DNA from: Rhodanobacter sp. MP7CTX1
GTDB taxonomy: Bacteria; Pseudomonadota; Gammaproteobacteria; Xanthomonadales; Rhodanobacteraceae
DNA length: 64,000 nucleotides
Assembly (NCBI RefSeq): GCF_014205795.1
Contig: NZ_JACHCN010000009.1
Location: 1-64,000, forward strand
Reading direction: 5' to 3'
A model generated the notes under the pieces. It was not told where the DNA came from. It made no database searches and saw only the letters and a program-made list of their open reading frames with translations. Of this stretch, positions 38,841 to 49,100 are shown in pieces (the first letter of the stretch is position 1; the number at the start of each line of letters is the position of its first letter). The position numbers and the translations under genes are program-made.

Positions 38841-39482
38841 ATGAACGCTCGCACGCTGAGTCCCTTCGATCGCCTGCTGGCCGGTTGCGAGCGCGCGCTG
38901 GAAGCGATCGCCGGTTCGCCGCAAGCGCACCGCCCCTCGCCCGCCGCCGATATCCCCGAAACGGATATGGATGACGCCGAGCGCCGCCACGCCGCTGGCC
39001 TGATGCGGATCAACCATACCGGCGAGGTCTGCGCGCAGGCGCTGTACTTCGGCCAGGCCGCGCTGGCACGCAGCGCCGACAACCGCAGGCATCTGCTGCA
39101 CGCCGCCGCGGAGGAAACCGACCACCTGGCCTGGTGCGCCGCCCGCCTGCAAGAACTGGACAGCCGTCCGAGCCTGCTCAACCCGCTGTGGTACGTGGGC
39201 AGCTACGCGATCGGCGCTGCGGCCGCCCTGGCCGGCGATCCGCTCAGCCTCGGCTTTGTAGTGGAGACCGAACGTCAGGTCGAGGCCCATCTGGCCGAGC
39301 ACCTGGAAAAACTTCCCGCCCAGGACGAACGCTCGCGCGCCGTGCTGGCGCAGATGCAGACTGACGAGATCCGGCACGCACAAGCGGCGCGGGAGCGAGG
39401 CGGCATCGAATTGCCGTTTCCATTGCCGAAGCTGATGCATTTCAGCTCGATGGTGATGAAGCTCGTTGCGTATCGCGTGTAA
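38841..39482 (+). CDS. coq7: 2-polyprenyl-3-methyl-6-methoxy-1,4-benzoquinone monooxygenase
   Basis: Di-iron hydroxylase for the penultimate ring hydroxylation of ubiquinone synthesis, replacing the flavin enzyme UbiF. The 213-residue protein has the ferritin-like ligand set: [35 protein letters not shown] and [10 protein letters not shown]. The N-terminal 45 residues are low-complexity. ATG at 38841 has SD AGGAAGCATCC. It directly follows the GlcF-like gene and is followed by a REP-rich gap. Confidence 0.94.
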   Translation: MNARTLSPFDRLLAGCERALEAIAGSPQAHRPSPAADIPETDMDDAERRHAAGLMRINHTGEVCAQALYFGQAALARSADNRRHLLHAAAEETDHLAWCAARLQELDSRPSLLNPLWYVGSYAIGAAAALAGDPLSLGFVVETERQVEAHLAEHLEKLPAQDERSRAVLAQMQTDEIRHAQAARERGGIELPFPLPKLMHFSSMVMKLVAYRV

Positions 39483-39812
39483 GAGCGGTATTCGCCGCGA
39501 TGGCAGTGATTTGGGTCGGCGGCTTTGGCCCTTGTGGGAGCGACTTCGGTCGTGATGCTCTGGCTTGGCTTGCTTGCTATAGAGCTACTGAGTTTAGTCC
39601 TCCGTAGGAAGACGAACCGTTCTGCACTGCAAAAACAATAAATCAAGCAGAGCATCGCGACTGAAGTCGCTCCCACAAGAGCAACGACAGCAAAAGCAGG
39701 GGTGACGGGGAATAAGCATTACCGCGAGCGCCCGAACCCTCACCCCAACCCTCTCCCAATGGGAGAGGGGGCAGAGCGCGAAATCGCCCCACAACCCGAG
39801 TGAAACAACTCG
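39483..39812. other. repeat-rich intergenic region downstream of coq7
   Basis: No gene. It contains two inverted REP copies (listed separately) and the segment CCTCACCCCAACCCTCTCCC (about 39739-39758) with its complement-like GGGAGAGGG, another widespread intergenic repeat of proteobacteria. Confidence 0.6.
39532..39679. repeat. inverted pair of REP elements (family B)
   Basis: Copy 1 at 39532-39560 (starts CTTGTGGGAGCGACTTCGG) and copy 2 at 39651-39679 (AGCATCGCGACTGAAGTCGC...) are inverted relative to each other with two mismatches, forming a BIME-like unit. A third copy, identical to copy 2, is at 41859-41887. Such elements are known from Pseudomonas and Stenotrophomonas. Confidence 0.85.
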
Positions 39813-39881
39813 AGTCCCACAACGCCAGTCCCACAACGCCAGTCCCACAACGCCAGTCCCACAACGCCAGTCCCACAACGA
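39813..39881. repeat. 14-bp tandem repeat array (about 5 copies)
   Basis: The unit AGTCCCACAACGCC is repeated four times exactly and a fifth time partially, ending inside the speD terminator. The unit is not a multiple of three and has no spacers, so it is neither coding nor a CRISPR. It is a minisatellite likely to vary in copy number between strains. Confidence 0.9.
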
Positions 39882-39906
39882 AAAACCCGCCTTTCGGCGG
39901 GTTTTT
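39881..39906 (-). terminator. rho-independent terminator of speD
   Basis: A perfect 11-bp stem AAAAACCCGCC / GGCGGGTTTTT with a 4-nt loop, immediately after the speD stop. It is symmetrical and could also stop transcripts from the coq7 side. Confidence 0.93.
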
Positions 39907-39908
39907 CG

Positions 39909-40694
39909 TCACATCAGATTGCGGCCGTGAAACAGTTCCTCGATCTCGCGGCGCAGCAGCTGCTCGATGCGCTGGCGCTCTTTGAACGAGAGGTCATCGG
40001 CGTGCGAATCGAACAAATACGTATCCAGGTCGAAGTCCTTGATGTGCATCTTCGTGTGGAACATGTTTTCCTGGTACACGTTGACGTCGAACATCTCGTA
40101 TTTCTGGCGGATGTGCTTGGCCAGATAGTCCTGCACCGAGTTGATCTTGTGATCGATGAAGTGCTTCTTGCCCTTCACGTCACGGGTAAATCCGCGCACA
40201 CGGTAGTCGCACACCACGATGTCCGACTCGAAGCTGTCGATCAGGTAGTTCAACGCCTTCAGCGGGGAGATCACGCCACAGGTGGCCACGTCGATGTCCG
40301 CGCGGAACGTCGCGATACCGTTGTGCGGATGCGTTTCCGGATAGGTGTGGACGGTGATGTGGCTCTTGTCCATGTGCGCGACGACGGCACCGGTAATGGT
40401 GTCGCGGCCGAGCTTCTCCAGCACCGGTTCCTCGGAGATCAGCATGGTCACCGAGGCGCCCTGCGGGTCGTAGTCCTGACGCGCGATGTTCAGGATGTTC
40501 GCGCCGATGATCTCCGCCACGTCGGTGAGGATCTGGGTCAGGCGGTCAGCGTCGTACTGGTCATCGATGTACTCGATGTAGTTGCGGCGCTGGTCTTCGG
40601 ACACCGCATAGCAGATGTCGTAAATGTTGAAGCTCAACGCCTTGGTCAGGTTGTTGAAACCCTGCAGACGCAGACGGGGAAGTGGTTTTACCAC
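39909..40694 (-). CDS. speD: S-adenosylmethionine decarboxylase proenzyme
   Basis: Makes decarboxylated SAM for spermidine synthesis. The proenzyme self-cleaves before the serine of [11 protein letters not shown] to form a pyruvoyl cofactor; C in [10 protein letters not shown] and the HPHNG segment are also present. The family N-terminus is (V)[25 protein letters not shown], so translation most likely starts at GTG 40694 with SD GGAG 8 nt upstream, giving 261 residues. ATG 40718 would add eight residues and bury that SD. The gene is divergent from clp, as in Xanthomonas. Confidence 0.94.
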   Translation of the reverse strand: MVKPLPRLRLQGFNNLTKALSFNIYDICYAVSEDQRRNYIEYIDDQYDADRLTQILTDVAEIIGANILNIARQDYDPQGASVTMLISEEPVLEKLGRDTITGAVVAHMDKSHITVHTYPETHPHNGIATFRADIDVATCGVISPLKALNYLIDSFESDIVVCDYRVRGFTRDVKGKKHFIDHKINSVQDYLAKHIRQKYEMFDVNVYQENMFHTKMHIKDFDLDTYLFDSHADDLSFKERQRIEQLLRREIEELFHGRNLM

Positions 40695-40982
40695 GGGCGG
40701 CTCTCCATGACCGTTCATTCGGCCAGAATGTGGAGGCGGGTTAGCGACAAGGGTCCCCGCAGAATGGTATGACGCGCAGGTAGTAACCTTCCGCGACCCT
40801 CGTGACCGGCGTGCGACAAACCCGTCGCCACCGTAAAGACCGCCAAGTATGCGGCAAAATGGAAAAAAACTGAACCTGCGGCAAGTCGCCCAGGTTTGTC
40901 ATAATGCCGCACCAGCGGGGATGGTCACGGACAATGCATGCTGTGCTTGCAGTAATCGACGCTGACAACAATCATTTCGGGA

Positions 40983-41684
40983 ATGAACGTGGCGCAACTC
41001 AAATACCAGCTCCAACAGGCTTTCGAACGTTCCCAGGCGCCGCTCGGGTTTGCACCGGACCCGGCCGCGATGGAGCGCTTTCTGGCGCTATGTCATCGCC
41101 GCCGTTATCCCGGCAAGACCGCCATCATCCGCCCGGGCGATCCAGCCAACACGCTGTATTACGTCATCGAAGGCTCGCTGGCGGTATGCACCGAGGACGA
41201 GCAGGGTCGCGAGCTGATCCTCGCCTACATCAGCCGGGGCCAGTTCATCGGCGAGATGGGCCTGTTCGTAGAGCAGGCGCAGCGCGAATCGATGGTGCGC
41301 ACGCGTACACCCTGCGAGATGGCCGAAATTAGCTACGAGCGACTTTTCCAGCTGATGGAAGGCCCGCTGCGCGAGGAATGTCCGAAGATACTGTTCACGA
41401 TCGGCGCCCAGCTGACCAACCGTCTGCTGCGCACTTCACGCCAGGTCAGCCGGATGGCGTTCATGGATGTCACCAACCGCATCTCGCGCACCCTGCTCGA
41501 CCTGTGCCAGGAGCCGGATTCGATGACCCACCCGGACGGCACGCAGATCCGCATCTCGCGTCAGGAAGTGAGTCGTATCGTTGGCTGTTCGCGCGAGATG
41601 GTCGGCCGCGTGCTCAAGCAGCTGGAAGAGCAGCGCATGATCGACGTCACCGGCAAGACGATCGTGGTGCGCGGCACCCGCTGA
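40983..41684 (+). CDS. clp: Clp, CRP/FNR-family global regulator
   Basis: A 233-residue transcription factor. In Xanthomonas, Clp is a global activator of virulence and exoenzyme genes whose DNA binding is inhibited by cyclic di-GMP. The N-terminal cyclic-nucleotide-binding domain has GDPANTLYYVIEGSLAV and GQFIGEMGLFVEQAQRES; at the cAMP-contact Ser83 of E. coli CRP an Glu seems to stand (R-E-S), in line with altered ligand use. The C-terminal winged helix contains ISRQEVSRIVGCSREMVGRVLKQLEEQ with the CRP recognition residues R, E and R. Ligand assignment is inferred from family. Confidence 0.95.
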   Translation: MNVAQLKYQLQQAFERSQAPLGFAPDPAAMERFLALCHRRRYPGKTAIIRPGDPANTLYYVIEGSLAVCTEDEQGRELILAYISRGQFIGEMGLFVEQAQRESMVRTRTPCEMAEISYERLFQLMEGPLREECPKILFTIGAQLTNRLLRTSRQVSRMAFMDVTNRISRTLLDLCQEPDSMTHPDGTQIRISRQEVSRIVGCSREMVGRVLKQLEEQRMIDVTGKTIVVRGTR

Positions 41685-41708
41685 GGTTTGCGCCCGCCGG
41701 CGATACCC

Positions 41709-41788
41709 GTAGGTTGGGCTGAGTGCCGGCGAACCCCAACAATCCCGCATCCAGGTGTTGGGATTCACCGGCACTCAGCCCAGCCTAC
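41709..41788. repeat. REP-like inverted repeat (family A, copy 2)
   Basis: Arms of about 32 nt (41709-41740 and 41757-41788) are imperfect inverted repeats starting GTAGGTTGGGCTGAGTGCC. Related to 12176-12259 and 42389-42468. It follows the clp stop. Confidence 0.8.
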
Positions 41789-41858
41789 GTCGCTACGTCG
41801 CTGGTGGGCTCGGTTTCGTGGGCTTGGGGCATGATCGCTATTGGGTACGGACGGCAGG

Positions 41859-41887
41859 AGCATCGCGACTGAAGTCGCTCCCACAAG
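41859..41887. repeat. REP element (family B, copy 3)
   Basis: Identical over 29 nt to the copy at 39651-39679. It lies between clp and the downstream end of the cyclotransferase gene. Confidence 0.85.
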
Positions 41888-41920
41888 AGCGCGGAGCGCC
41901 TTGCTGCCACCTGGGGCGCA

Positions 41921-42274
41921 TCACGCGCGCACATAGACCCAGGCCTGGGCGCCCGATTTGAGCGTCACGGCAATGCGCCGATAGTCGGAAACCTCGTACT
42001 CGTCGGCCGCTGCCAGTTCCCGGGCGGTGATTTCAAACACCGTGCCCGTAACCTCATCGTGGGGATTCGATGCCGGCTCAACGATCGGATGGTGTGTCTT
42101 GCCGCTGGTTGTCACTACATGCGGATCGTCGATCGCCACCATCGTCTGCGTATAGCCAGGCAACGCATCCGCACGGCCGATCAATTCGCGGCCGAAGTTC
42201 GCGAGCTGGACCTGTCTGTCCTGCAGGGTGCCGTACGAGAACAGCAAAATCGGAGCGGCCGTCGGTGCTTCCAT
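41921..42274 (-). CDS. gamma-glutamylcyclotransferase-like (GGCT/AIG2) protein
   Basis: A 117-residue cytoplasmic protein of the AIG2/GGCT fold. LLFSYGTLQDRQVQ is the substrate-binding YGTL motif and the acidic residue in AADEYEVSDYRRI occupies the catalytic glutamate position. VEPASNPHDEVTGTVFEIT is also typical. It may act on gamma-glutamyl peptides or amines. ATG at 42274 has SD AGGAGCATTCAC; the frame extends to 42421 through a REP element and is not coding there. Confidence 0.87.
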   Translation of the reverse strand: MEAPTAAPILLFSYGTLQDRQVQLANFGRELIGRADALPGYTQTMVAIDDPHVVTTSGKTHHPIVEPASNPHDEVTGTVFEITARELAAADEYEVSDYRRIAVTLKSGAQAWVYVRA

Positions 42275-42388
42275 GTGAATGCTCCTATGCATCGTGCCCA
42301 AGATAAGTCGGCCCAAATGTATCCCCTGTGCCGACATCGTGCATGCAGGAAACCATGCAGCACGCGCCAGCCGACCCCGATGTACCGC

Positions 42389-42468
42389 GTAGGTTGGGTG
42401 AGCGCCGGCGAAGCCCATCATTCCCGCAGCGTGGCTGGTGGGATTCGCCGACGCTCATCCCAAACCAC
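42389..42468. repeat. REP-like inverted repeat (family A, copy 3)
   Basis: Arms GTAGGTTGGGTGAGCGCCGG... (42389-42419) and its imperfect complement (42436-42468). Third member of the family in the window. Confidence 0.8.
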
Positions 42469-42509
42469 ACCGCCGGAGCGCAGCTACAAGAAGGTCGTCG
42501 CGACTCGCT

Positions 42510-43157
42510 TCAAAACCACTCGACGCGGGTAATCGTCCGGCCAAGTGCCTTCTCGACTTTCTTGCACAGTTTGGGCGTGCCGTTGACCAGCACCACCTCC
42601 CTGGCCGGCTTCAACATCGGCACGTCAAGCAGCGAATCGCTGTACGCCACCTGCCACGCGGTGAGGCCGTGCTGCGCCAATTGCTTCACTTTGCGCCGGC
42701 CCACGTTGTGTCGAAGCGGCCGCATGCCGAGCCAGCCGGGTCGCAACTGCGAGGCAAATACCTCCAGGTTGGTCAGTCCCAGCTGCTGCAGGATGCCGTT
42801 CACCAGGACCTGTTCGCAGCCGGTCACCACGATCACCCGATCGCCAGCTGCCTGGTGACGACGTAACGCATGCAATCCGTCGCGGTAGAACTGACGCGGC
42901 CGGCGCGCCAGTGTGGCGGCGAAACCACATGCGATGGCCTGGTAGCGCTTCTCGCCCAGACCAAGCAAGGCGATGCGCACCAGCATGCGCACCGGCAGCC
43001 GGCGCGAGAACGGCAATTGCAGCAGCAGCAGCGGCGTGCACAGCAGCGCCAGCAACGGACGCCAGAGCGAGCGGACATAGCGCTCGCGGATGAACAGATA
43101 GAACGCGTCGCCGTGAATCAGTACACCGTCAAAATCGAACAGCACGACGGGCGCCAT
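42510..43157 (-). CDS. HAD-superfamily phosphatase (HAD-IB type)
   Basis: A protein of about 215 residues with motif I FDFDGVLI, a helical cap with a hydrophobic stretch (LLALLCTPLLLLQLPFSRRLPVRML), motif II VVTGCEQ and motif IV SDSLLDVPML. The membrane-like cap and the SerB-like motifs fit the HAD-IB family that includes phosphoserine- and lysophospholipid-type phosphatases. The frame is open to a GTG at 43241 that overlaps the trpC stop (GTGA), so it may be coupled to trpC; I prefer ATG 43157 (SD GGGGA) because homology begins there. Substrate unknown. Confidence 0.85.
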   Translation of the reverse strand: MAPVVLFDFDGVLIHGDAFYLFIRERYVRSLWRPLLALLCTPLLLLQLPFSRRLPVRMLVRIALLGLGEKRYQAIACGFAATLARRPRQFYRDGLHALRRHQAAGDRVIVVTGCEQVLVNGILQQLGLTNLEVFASQLRPGWLGMRPLRHNVGRRKVKQLAQHGLTAWQVAYSDSLLDVPMLKPAREVVLVNGTPKLCKKVEKALGRTITRVEWF

Positions 43158-43237
43158 CGTGGCGTCCCCATCCATCTTGTCCACATCTGTGTTGCCCAGC
43201 TCATGCACTACGTTTGTATCCCCCGGGAGCATGGCGG

Positions 43238-44032
43238 TCACGGGGTGCCGAACAGCCGCCGCAATTCGCTGCCGGGATCTTCCGCACGCATGAACGCCTC
43301 GCCGACCAGAAACGCCTGGATGCCGCCTTCCCGCAAGCGCGCCACATCCTCGGGTGTATGGATGCCGGATTCAGCCACCAGCACTCGGTCGTATTCGATC
43401 AGTCCCTGCAGCGTCAGCGAGGTTTCCAACGAAGTTTCGAAACTACGTAGGTTGCGATTGTTGACGCCGATCAGCGGTACCGGCAAGGCCATCGCGCGCT
43501 CCAGCTCTTCCTCGTCGTGCACTTCGCACAGCACGTCCAGATCGAGTTCAGCCGCCAGCAGTGACAGCTGCAGCAACACGTCATCATCCAGCGCGGCGAC
43601 GATCAGCAGGACGCAATCGGCACCGATCGCACGGGCCTCGTGTACCTGGTACGGATCGATGATGAAATCCTTGCGCAACAACGGCAGCGAACAGGCCGCG
43701 CGGGCCTGCTGCAGAAACGCTTCGCTGCCCTGGAAAAAATCGCTGTCCGTAAGCACCGACAGGCAGGCGGCACCGGCCGCCTCGTAGCTGCGCGCAATCG
43801 ACGCCGGATCGAAATTCGCACGGATCACGCCCTTGCTCGGGCTGGCTTTCTTCACCTCGGCAATCACGGCCGGCAGACCAGCGGCGATCTTCGCCTCGAT
43901 CGCGGCGGCAAAACCACGGGTATCCGGCAGTTCGGCGATGCGGGCCGCCAGTTCCACCAGCGGCAGCTTCGCCCGGCGTTCGGCGATCTCTTCCGTCTTG
44001 CGGGCAAGAATGCGATTAAGGATGTCGGTCAT
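43238..44032 (-). CDS. trpC: indole-3-glycerol phosphate synthase
   Basis: Closes the indole ring in tryptophan synthesis by decarboxylative cyclisation of CdRP. The 264-residue monofunctional TIM-barrel has [14 protein letters not shown], the [13 protein letters not shown] catalytic segment, [23 protein letters not shown] and [11 protein letters not shown]. It lies downstream of trpD, separated by 87 nt that contain a REP element, and its stop overlaps the possible GTG start of the HAD gene. Confidence 0.97.
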   Translation of the reverse strand: MTDILNRILARKTEEIAERRAKLPLVELAARIAELPDTRGFAAAIEAKIAAGLPAVIAEVKKASPSKGVIRANFDPASIARSYEAAGAACLSVLTDSDFFQGSEAFLQQARAACSLPLLRKDFIIDPYQVHEARAIGADCVLLIVAALDDDVLLQLSLLAAELDLDVLCEVHDEEELERAMALPVPLIGVNNRNLRSFETSLETSLTLQGLIEYDRVLVAESGIHTPEDVARLREGGIQAFLVGEAFMRAEDPGSELRRLFGTP

Positions 44033-44046
44033 GGCATCTCGCTGTT

Positions 44047-44130
44047 TGTGCAGGAGCGCATCCTATGCGCGATGGCGATGTGGTGTCGTCAATGGAATGA
44101 GTCGCGCACGAGTGTGCTCCTACATCGAGC
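44047..44130. repeat. REP-like element (family C) between trpD and trpC
   Basis: CAGGAGCGCATCCTATGCGCGA (44047 on) and the inverted-type partner TCGCGCACGAGTGTGCTCCTAC further along resemble the common TGTAGGAGCGCACCCTGTGCGCGA repeat of pseudomonads and xanthomonads. The right end reaches the trpD stop codon. It may modulate the trpD/trpC transcript. Confidence 0.7.
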
Positions 44131-45214
44131 CGGCAAAAAGACGTTGGGTAGCCGCCACGAAGGCTTGCATTTTCGCATGTGCAGCGCCACTGGCAACCGT
44201 TGAACGCGCGAGTTCGATGCCGTCATCGATGGAATCCACCACGTCGGCCGCATACAGCGCCGCGCCGGCATTCAGGCAGACGATGTCATGCGGGACGCCA
44301 CGACGGCCCTCCAGCGCCTCCAGCAGCATCGCTTTCGATTCCGCGGCATCCTCCACCCGCAGATTGCGGCTGGAGGCCATCGCCAGGCCGAAATCCTCCG
44401 GCTCAATCTCATACTCACGCACCACGCCGTTGCGCAGCTCGCCGACCAGGGTCGCCGCGCCCAGTGAAATCTCGTCCATCCCGTCGCGGCCCCACACCAC
44501 CAGCGCATGCTGCGCACCGAGCTGCTGCAATACACGCACCTGGATGCCAACCAGATCGGGATGGAATACGCCCATCAGGATGTTCGGCGCGCCAGCCGGG
44601 TTGGTCAGCGGACCGAGAATGTTGAACAGCGTGCGCACGCCCATTTCCTTGCGTACGGGGGCTACCACCTTCATCGCCGGATGATGGTTCGGCGCAAACA
44701 TGAAACCGATGCCGGTTTCTGCCATGCACTGCGCGACCTGCGCTGGGGTCAGATCGATCTTTGCGCCCAACGCTTCCAGCACGTCGGCACTGCCGGATTT
44801 CGACGACACGCTGCGTCCGCCGTGTTTGGCCACGCGCGCACCTGCGGCCGCCGCAACAAACATCGATGCGGTGGAGATGTTGAAAGTGGAGGCGCCGTCA
44901 CCGCCGGTACCGACGATATCGACCAGATGATCTTGGCCAGCGGCCGTTTCAGTACCGGTGAACGGCACCTTTGCCGACAGCTCGCGCATGACACGTGCCG
45001 CGCCGGTGATCTCGCCAATGGTTTCCTTTTTCACGCGCAGGCCGGTAATGATCGCCGCCGTCATCAACGGGCTCACATCGCCGCGCATGATCTGACGCAT
45101 CAGCGCAATCATTTCGTCGTGGAAGATCTCGCGGTGCTCGATCGTGCGCTGCAACGCTTCCTGCGGCGTGATCGTGATGTCGCGCCCCGCCCTGCTGATC
45201 ACTTCTGCGTTCAT
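44120..45214 (-). CDS. trpD: anthranilate phosphoribosyltransferase
   Basis: Attaches phosphoribose from PRPP to anthranilate, the second step of tryptophan synthesis. The 364-residue protein has the PRPP loop [69 protein letters not shown] and [13 protein letters not shown] 45214 overlaps the trpG stop by 4 nt (ATGA at 45211-45214), so the two are coupled. Confidence 0.97.
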   Translation of the reverse strand: MNAEVISRAGRDITITPQEALQRTIEHREIFHDEMIALMRQIMRGDVSPLMTAAIITGLRVKKETIGEITGAARVMRELSAKVPFTGTETAAGQDHLVDIVGTGGDGASTFNISTASMFVAAAAGARVAKHGGRSVSSKSGSADVLEALGAKIDLTPAQVAQCMAETGIGFMFAPNHHPAMKVVAPVRKEMGVRTLFNILGPLTNPAGAPNILMGVFHPDLVGIQVRVLQQLGAQHALVVWGRDGMDEISLGAATLVGELRNGVVREYEIEPEDFGLAMASSRNLRVEDAAESKAMLLEALEGRRGVPHDIVCLNAGAALYAADVVDSIDDGIELARSTVASGAAHAKMQAFVAATQRLFAGSM

Positions 45215-45807
45215 GCCGCCAGCTTCAGCGGCAGGCCCAGGAAATTGCGCAGCAAGTCGTGGCCATGCTGGGTCAGGATCGACTCGGGATGAAACTGCAC
45301 ACCTTCCACCGGCAGCGTCTTGTGGCGCAAGCCCATGATCTCGTCGATCGAGCCGTCCGGGTTTTCGGTCCACGCCGTCACTTCAAGACAATCCGGCAGC
45401 GATGACTGCTCCACCACCAGCGAGTGGTAGCGGGTCGCCTCGAACGGGTCCGGCAACCCCGCGAACACACCCTGACCGCGGTGGCGCACCGGCGAGGTCT
45501 TGCCGTGCATGATCTGTTTGGCGCGGATCACCTTTCCGCCGAACACCTGGCCGATCGCCTGATGACCCAGGCACACGCCGAATATCGGGATCTCGCAGCC
45601 CAACTCGCCCAGCACATCAAGCGATACACCCGAGTCGTCCGGCGTGCCGGGGCCCGGCGAAATCATGATGTGCGTGGGCCTCAATGCGCGAATGGCGGCC
45701 ACATCCAGCGCGTCGTTGCGCACGACCTTCACCTGCTGTCCAAGCTCGCCCAGATACTGCACGAGGTTGAACGTGAAACTATCGTAGTTGTCGATCATCA
45801 GGAGCAT
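45211..45807 (-). CDS. trpG: anthranilate synthase glutaminase subunit
   Basis: Supplies ammonia from glutamine to TrpE. The 198-residue class I amidotransferase starts [23 protein letters not shown] and has the catalytic triad Cys ([15 protein letters not shown]), and His and Glu ([13 protein letters not shown]). In relatives trpE lies upstream; here the sequence just before the ATG turns AT-rich and leads into accessory DNA, so trpE is not linked in this window. The protein may also serve aminodeoxychorismate synthase (PabA role). Confidence 0.96.
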   Translation of the reverse strand: MLLMIDNYDSFTFNLVQYLGELGQQVKVVRNDALDVAAIRALRPTHIMISPGPGTPDDSGVSLDVLGELGCEIPIFGVCLGHQAIGQVFGGKVIRAKQIMHGKTSPVRHRGQGVFAGLPDPFEATRYHSLVVEQSSLPDCLEVTAWTENPDGSIDEIMGLRHKTLPVEGVQFHPESILTQHGHDLLRNFLGLPLKLAA

Positions 45808-46133
45808 ATGCGATGTATCTCTTTGTTTTAATTCATTGTCATTACAGTAAAACAGAATTCATACCCGCATAGATACCCGCAAATTCCGTTGATACCCTGC
45901 GCAGATGACCCATACCCGCTCCAAGGCGTCATTTTTGCACGTGTCCACATCTAGCCGAACAAAACAGCGTCCGCCGTGCACGCTTCCTGCGGACAGTCCT
46001 GCTCGCTCAATTTGCGCACCCCCACTAGCCAACAGACCGAAGGTCGCATATCCACGGCGGACCCTCAAGAAGGCTGTCGCGCTTCACTCGCGAGGGGTCC
46101 GAGTCGTGATGCCGATCCTGCCGATATAGACCT
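45808..46133. other. junction between trpG and the accessory region
   Basis: About 325 nt without a supported gene. It is AT-rich next to trpG and contains four ATACCC motifs (see next entry). No integrase gene or tRNA is seen. It must also hold the present promoter of trpG. Confidence 0.55.
45861..45917. repeat. cluster of four ATACCC (GGGTAT) motifs at the island edge
   Basis: ATACCC occurs at 45861, 45873, 45892 and 45912, mostly as ATACCCGC. The spacings are 12, 19 and 20 nt. Such short direct repeats at an island boundary may be recombinase arm sites or remains of an attachment site. Confidence 0.5.
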
Positions 46134-49100
46134 TCAGGACAGACGAGCCACCGTTACGGCATTGCCCAAAGTGGCCTGTGCGAGATCCGTGAGATGCTGG
46201 TGATGGGTGAAGTAAACGACCTGCGTGCGGCGCGCCAGTTCGCCCAAGGCGGTGAAACCTGCCGCCGCGCGGGTGTCATCGAAATTCACAAACAGATCGT
46301 CAGCCACGAAGGGGAGCGGCGTGCGGCCTTCGTCCAAGTGCAGTTCCAACCCTGCCAAGCGCAATGCCAGATACAGCTGGTCGCGCGTCCCTTCGCTCAA
46401 AGCCGCCATGGTTCGCGGCATCTGTGAATCTCTTCCCAAAACGAGGAGCTGAGGGTTCCGGGGGTTCGAATCATCAACCAACAGTCGCGTGTGCGCCCCA
46501 CAAGTCACGATCTGCAGGTAACGCTCGGCCGCTGCCACCAGAGGCGATTGGTGGTCCTCCCTGAATCGTCCGATGGCCCAATCCAGCAACTGCTGCTGGA
46601 TCAAGCATCGAACATGTTCGTCCAGCGCCCGATTCCACGCGAGGGTCGCACTGGCACGCTCACTCATCGCAAGCACAGCAGCGTCCGATGGTGTCACGCC
46701 GTCTACGGCCTTCTCTGCGAAGCGCAGTGCCGCCACGGCCTCCCCGTAGCGTGTCTCGATCCCCTCAACCTCCTGGTTCAGCGCGTCAATCTCAACCATC
46801 AGGTCGTCGGCGTCCACCCCCTCGGCCTCCGAACGAAGCGTTTCGATCGAACGCCCATCTTCCGCCTGCATTAACGTGCGTCGTTTCTCATCACGCGCTG
46901 CTACCGCACGATCCCACTCGTCCCGAGCGTTGGCAAGTACGCTGAATTCGTCAAAATCAGCTACCTCAAGTTGCGCATAGTGGGCCTGCAGTTGATCGTC
47001 CATCTCCTTCAACTGGCCAGAGACGTCATTCAATTTGAGTTGACGCTCACCCATTCGCTCCTCGATGGTCTCGTGTTTGCGCGCCAGAGCGACATGTGAT
47101 TCGCTCAACGTCACCAGCGACTCCAGCATCGCTTGCCAAGAGCCTACTGTCGGCTCTCCTATCCGTGCCGCCAGCTCTCGCACCTTGTTCTCATACTTAT
47201 CCAGATCACGGCGCATGGGATTGATGCGGGCTTCGTCGCGCTCATGGAACTCACGGGCCTTGGTCCGTAACGCCTCGATGCGTCGCCCCGCGTCGCGAGC
47301 CCACTCAGCTGACAGCGTCTCGGCGAGGCCCGCCATACTCAAGACCTCACGCAACGTCTTCGCGTGATTGGTGGCCTCTGCCTCCAGCGCGGCTATACGT
47401 GCAGCCGACTCTTCAAGGAGACGCGCACCTTCGTCTCCACGCCGTTTCAGGCTAGCCGCTGCACTTTGCTGTTTCTCACATTCACCCAGGACGCGCTTAC
47501 CTTCGGTCAACACGGCATCAATAGGCACCAGCGGGTCGTCGCCCCATGGCTGCTGTGGAAGCGCCAAGTGCCCGAGAATATCCATGGCGAGCGGAACAAG
47601 GGCATCAAGCGTTTTTCGGTGGCTCTTGGCGCGCGACCGATGCGCGGTATCGGAAGCACGCACCGCTCGATACTCGCTCAACCACGAGCCATAATTCTCC
47701 ATATCCACGGCTGGTAGCCCGGCAGCCTGACACAAGCTTTCCCAACCACCCACTACCTCCAGCTGCTTACTTTTCGCCGACTCTACCGCCGCCCGCGCCG
47801 CCTTCGCTCGTGCCATACACGCCACGTGGTCTGCACGCAGACTATCTAGCTCGTGGGCCGCACTGGCCTTGTCGAAGCGCCGATCGCTCAACGCATCTGC
47901 TTCGGTTACCAGTGGCCGATACTTAGACACGGCAACGGCGTCCGGCGATCCATTAGAAATGAGCTCATCCAAGGCAGAATCTCGCTCGCGCCGCAGTTGC
48001 ATTAGCGCATCGAGACTTGGAATATCCGACTGCTCCATCTCGGCCAGCCGCGCTTCCAGGCCGACGCGGGTATCCTCACACTCTTCGACAAGACGCCCCT
48101 GCGTGACGACGCTCTCAGCCAATTTCCGCTGCTCGCGCACGATATCTTTGGCCACGGCCTCCTTCGGCGGGTCAAACTCGGCGTCGAGGTCCTCGGGGGA
48201 CAGTCCCAGCACCACCCGGCGTTCCGTCAGGCTGCTTGCTTCAACAGCCAGCTGATCGCGCCGAGCCCGCAGCTCGCCGAGATTGGCTGTCGTTTCCAGG
48301 GCATACAAGCAACGACGCAGCGGTTCAGGGTCCTCAGCGCTAAGTTCGGCGATGTCGGCCAGCAAAGCCGCCTGCGTTTCTACTGCCGCCTCATGACCGG
48401 AACTCAGGTCCCGGCGCCGCGTTTCCAGCTCGGTCATCGCCGTGGCCGCCGCCGCAATGGCACTGATCTGCGCGAGCGTGGGTAATCGCGTATATAAGCC
48501 ATCGAGCGATTCTCCGGCCATGCCCAGCACCGCTAGTTCCTGCTCGATTTCTGGTCGCAGCTGCTCGCGCTGCGCGATCCTCTTTGGAATGTCCTCCAGC
48601 GTCTTGAGCGCTTGACTGCGTAGCAGTTCGAGTTCCTTGACGTCAGGCGCAGCGGCGACCACCTCTGGTCGGACACTTATCGTGTTTCGATCGCGCTCGT
48701 CGGCCTCCTGCGCTCTGACCAACCCAGCACGGCGTTCGCTTAACGTCTGCCTTTCGCTGTATCCCTTCGTAACCTCCGTCCGTAGTTCGTTGCCTACAAC
48801 CATCGGCTCCGTGCTAGCCAGCTGCGATTCCAGCTCGTCGTAGTCGCGCAATTGCGGCAGGGTCCTGGCTATCCGTGTCCTGCCAGTCAAATAAGCGCGT
48901 TTCGCACGTCGGTCGCTATCGATCTCCTCCAGCTGCCGCTGTGTCTCACTCCGCGCCTTTTGCAACACACGATAGGCAGGCTCCTTGTGCTCATGTTGAC
49001 GCAGGGACGCGGACGCCAGTTCAAACCGCTCTTTCGCCTTAGCAAACGCCGTACTCTGCCGGCGCGACGAATATGCCTCGGCCGCTTCGTCGTTCAAGCG

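Noticed and set aside
39813-39881. CRISPR array
   Set aside because: Units are contiguous 14-mers without spacers; it is a simple tandem repeat.
45859-46068. 69-codon minus-strand frame as an integrase remnant
   Set aside because: No tyrosine-recombinase motif (R-H-R-Y) is visible; the junction has no identifiable integrase.
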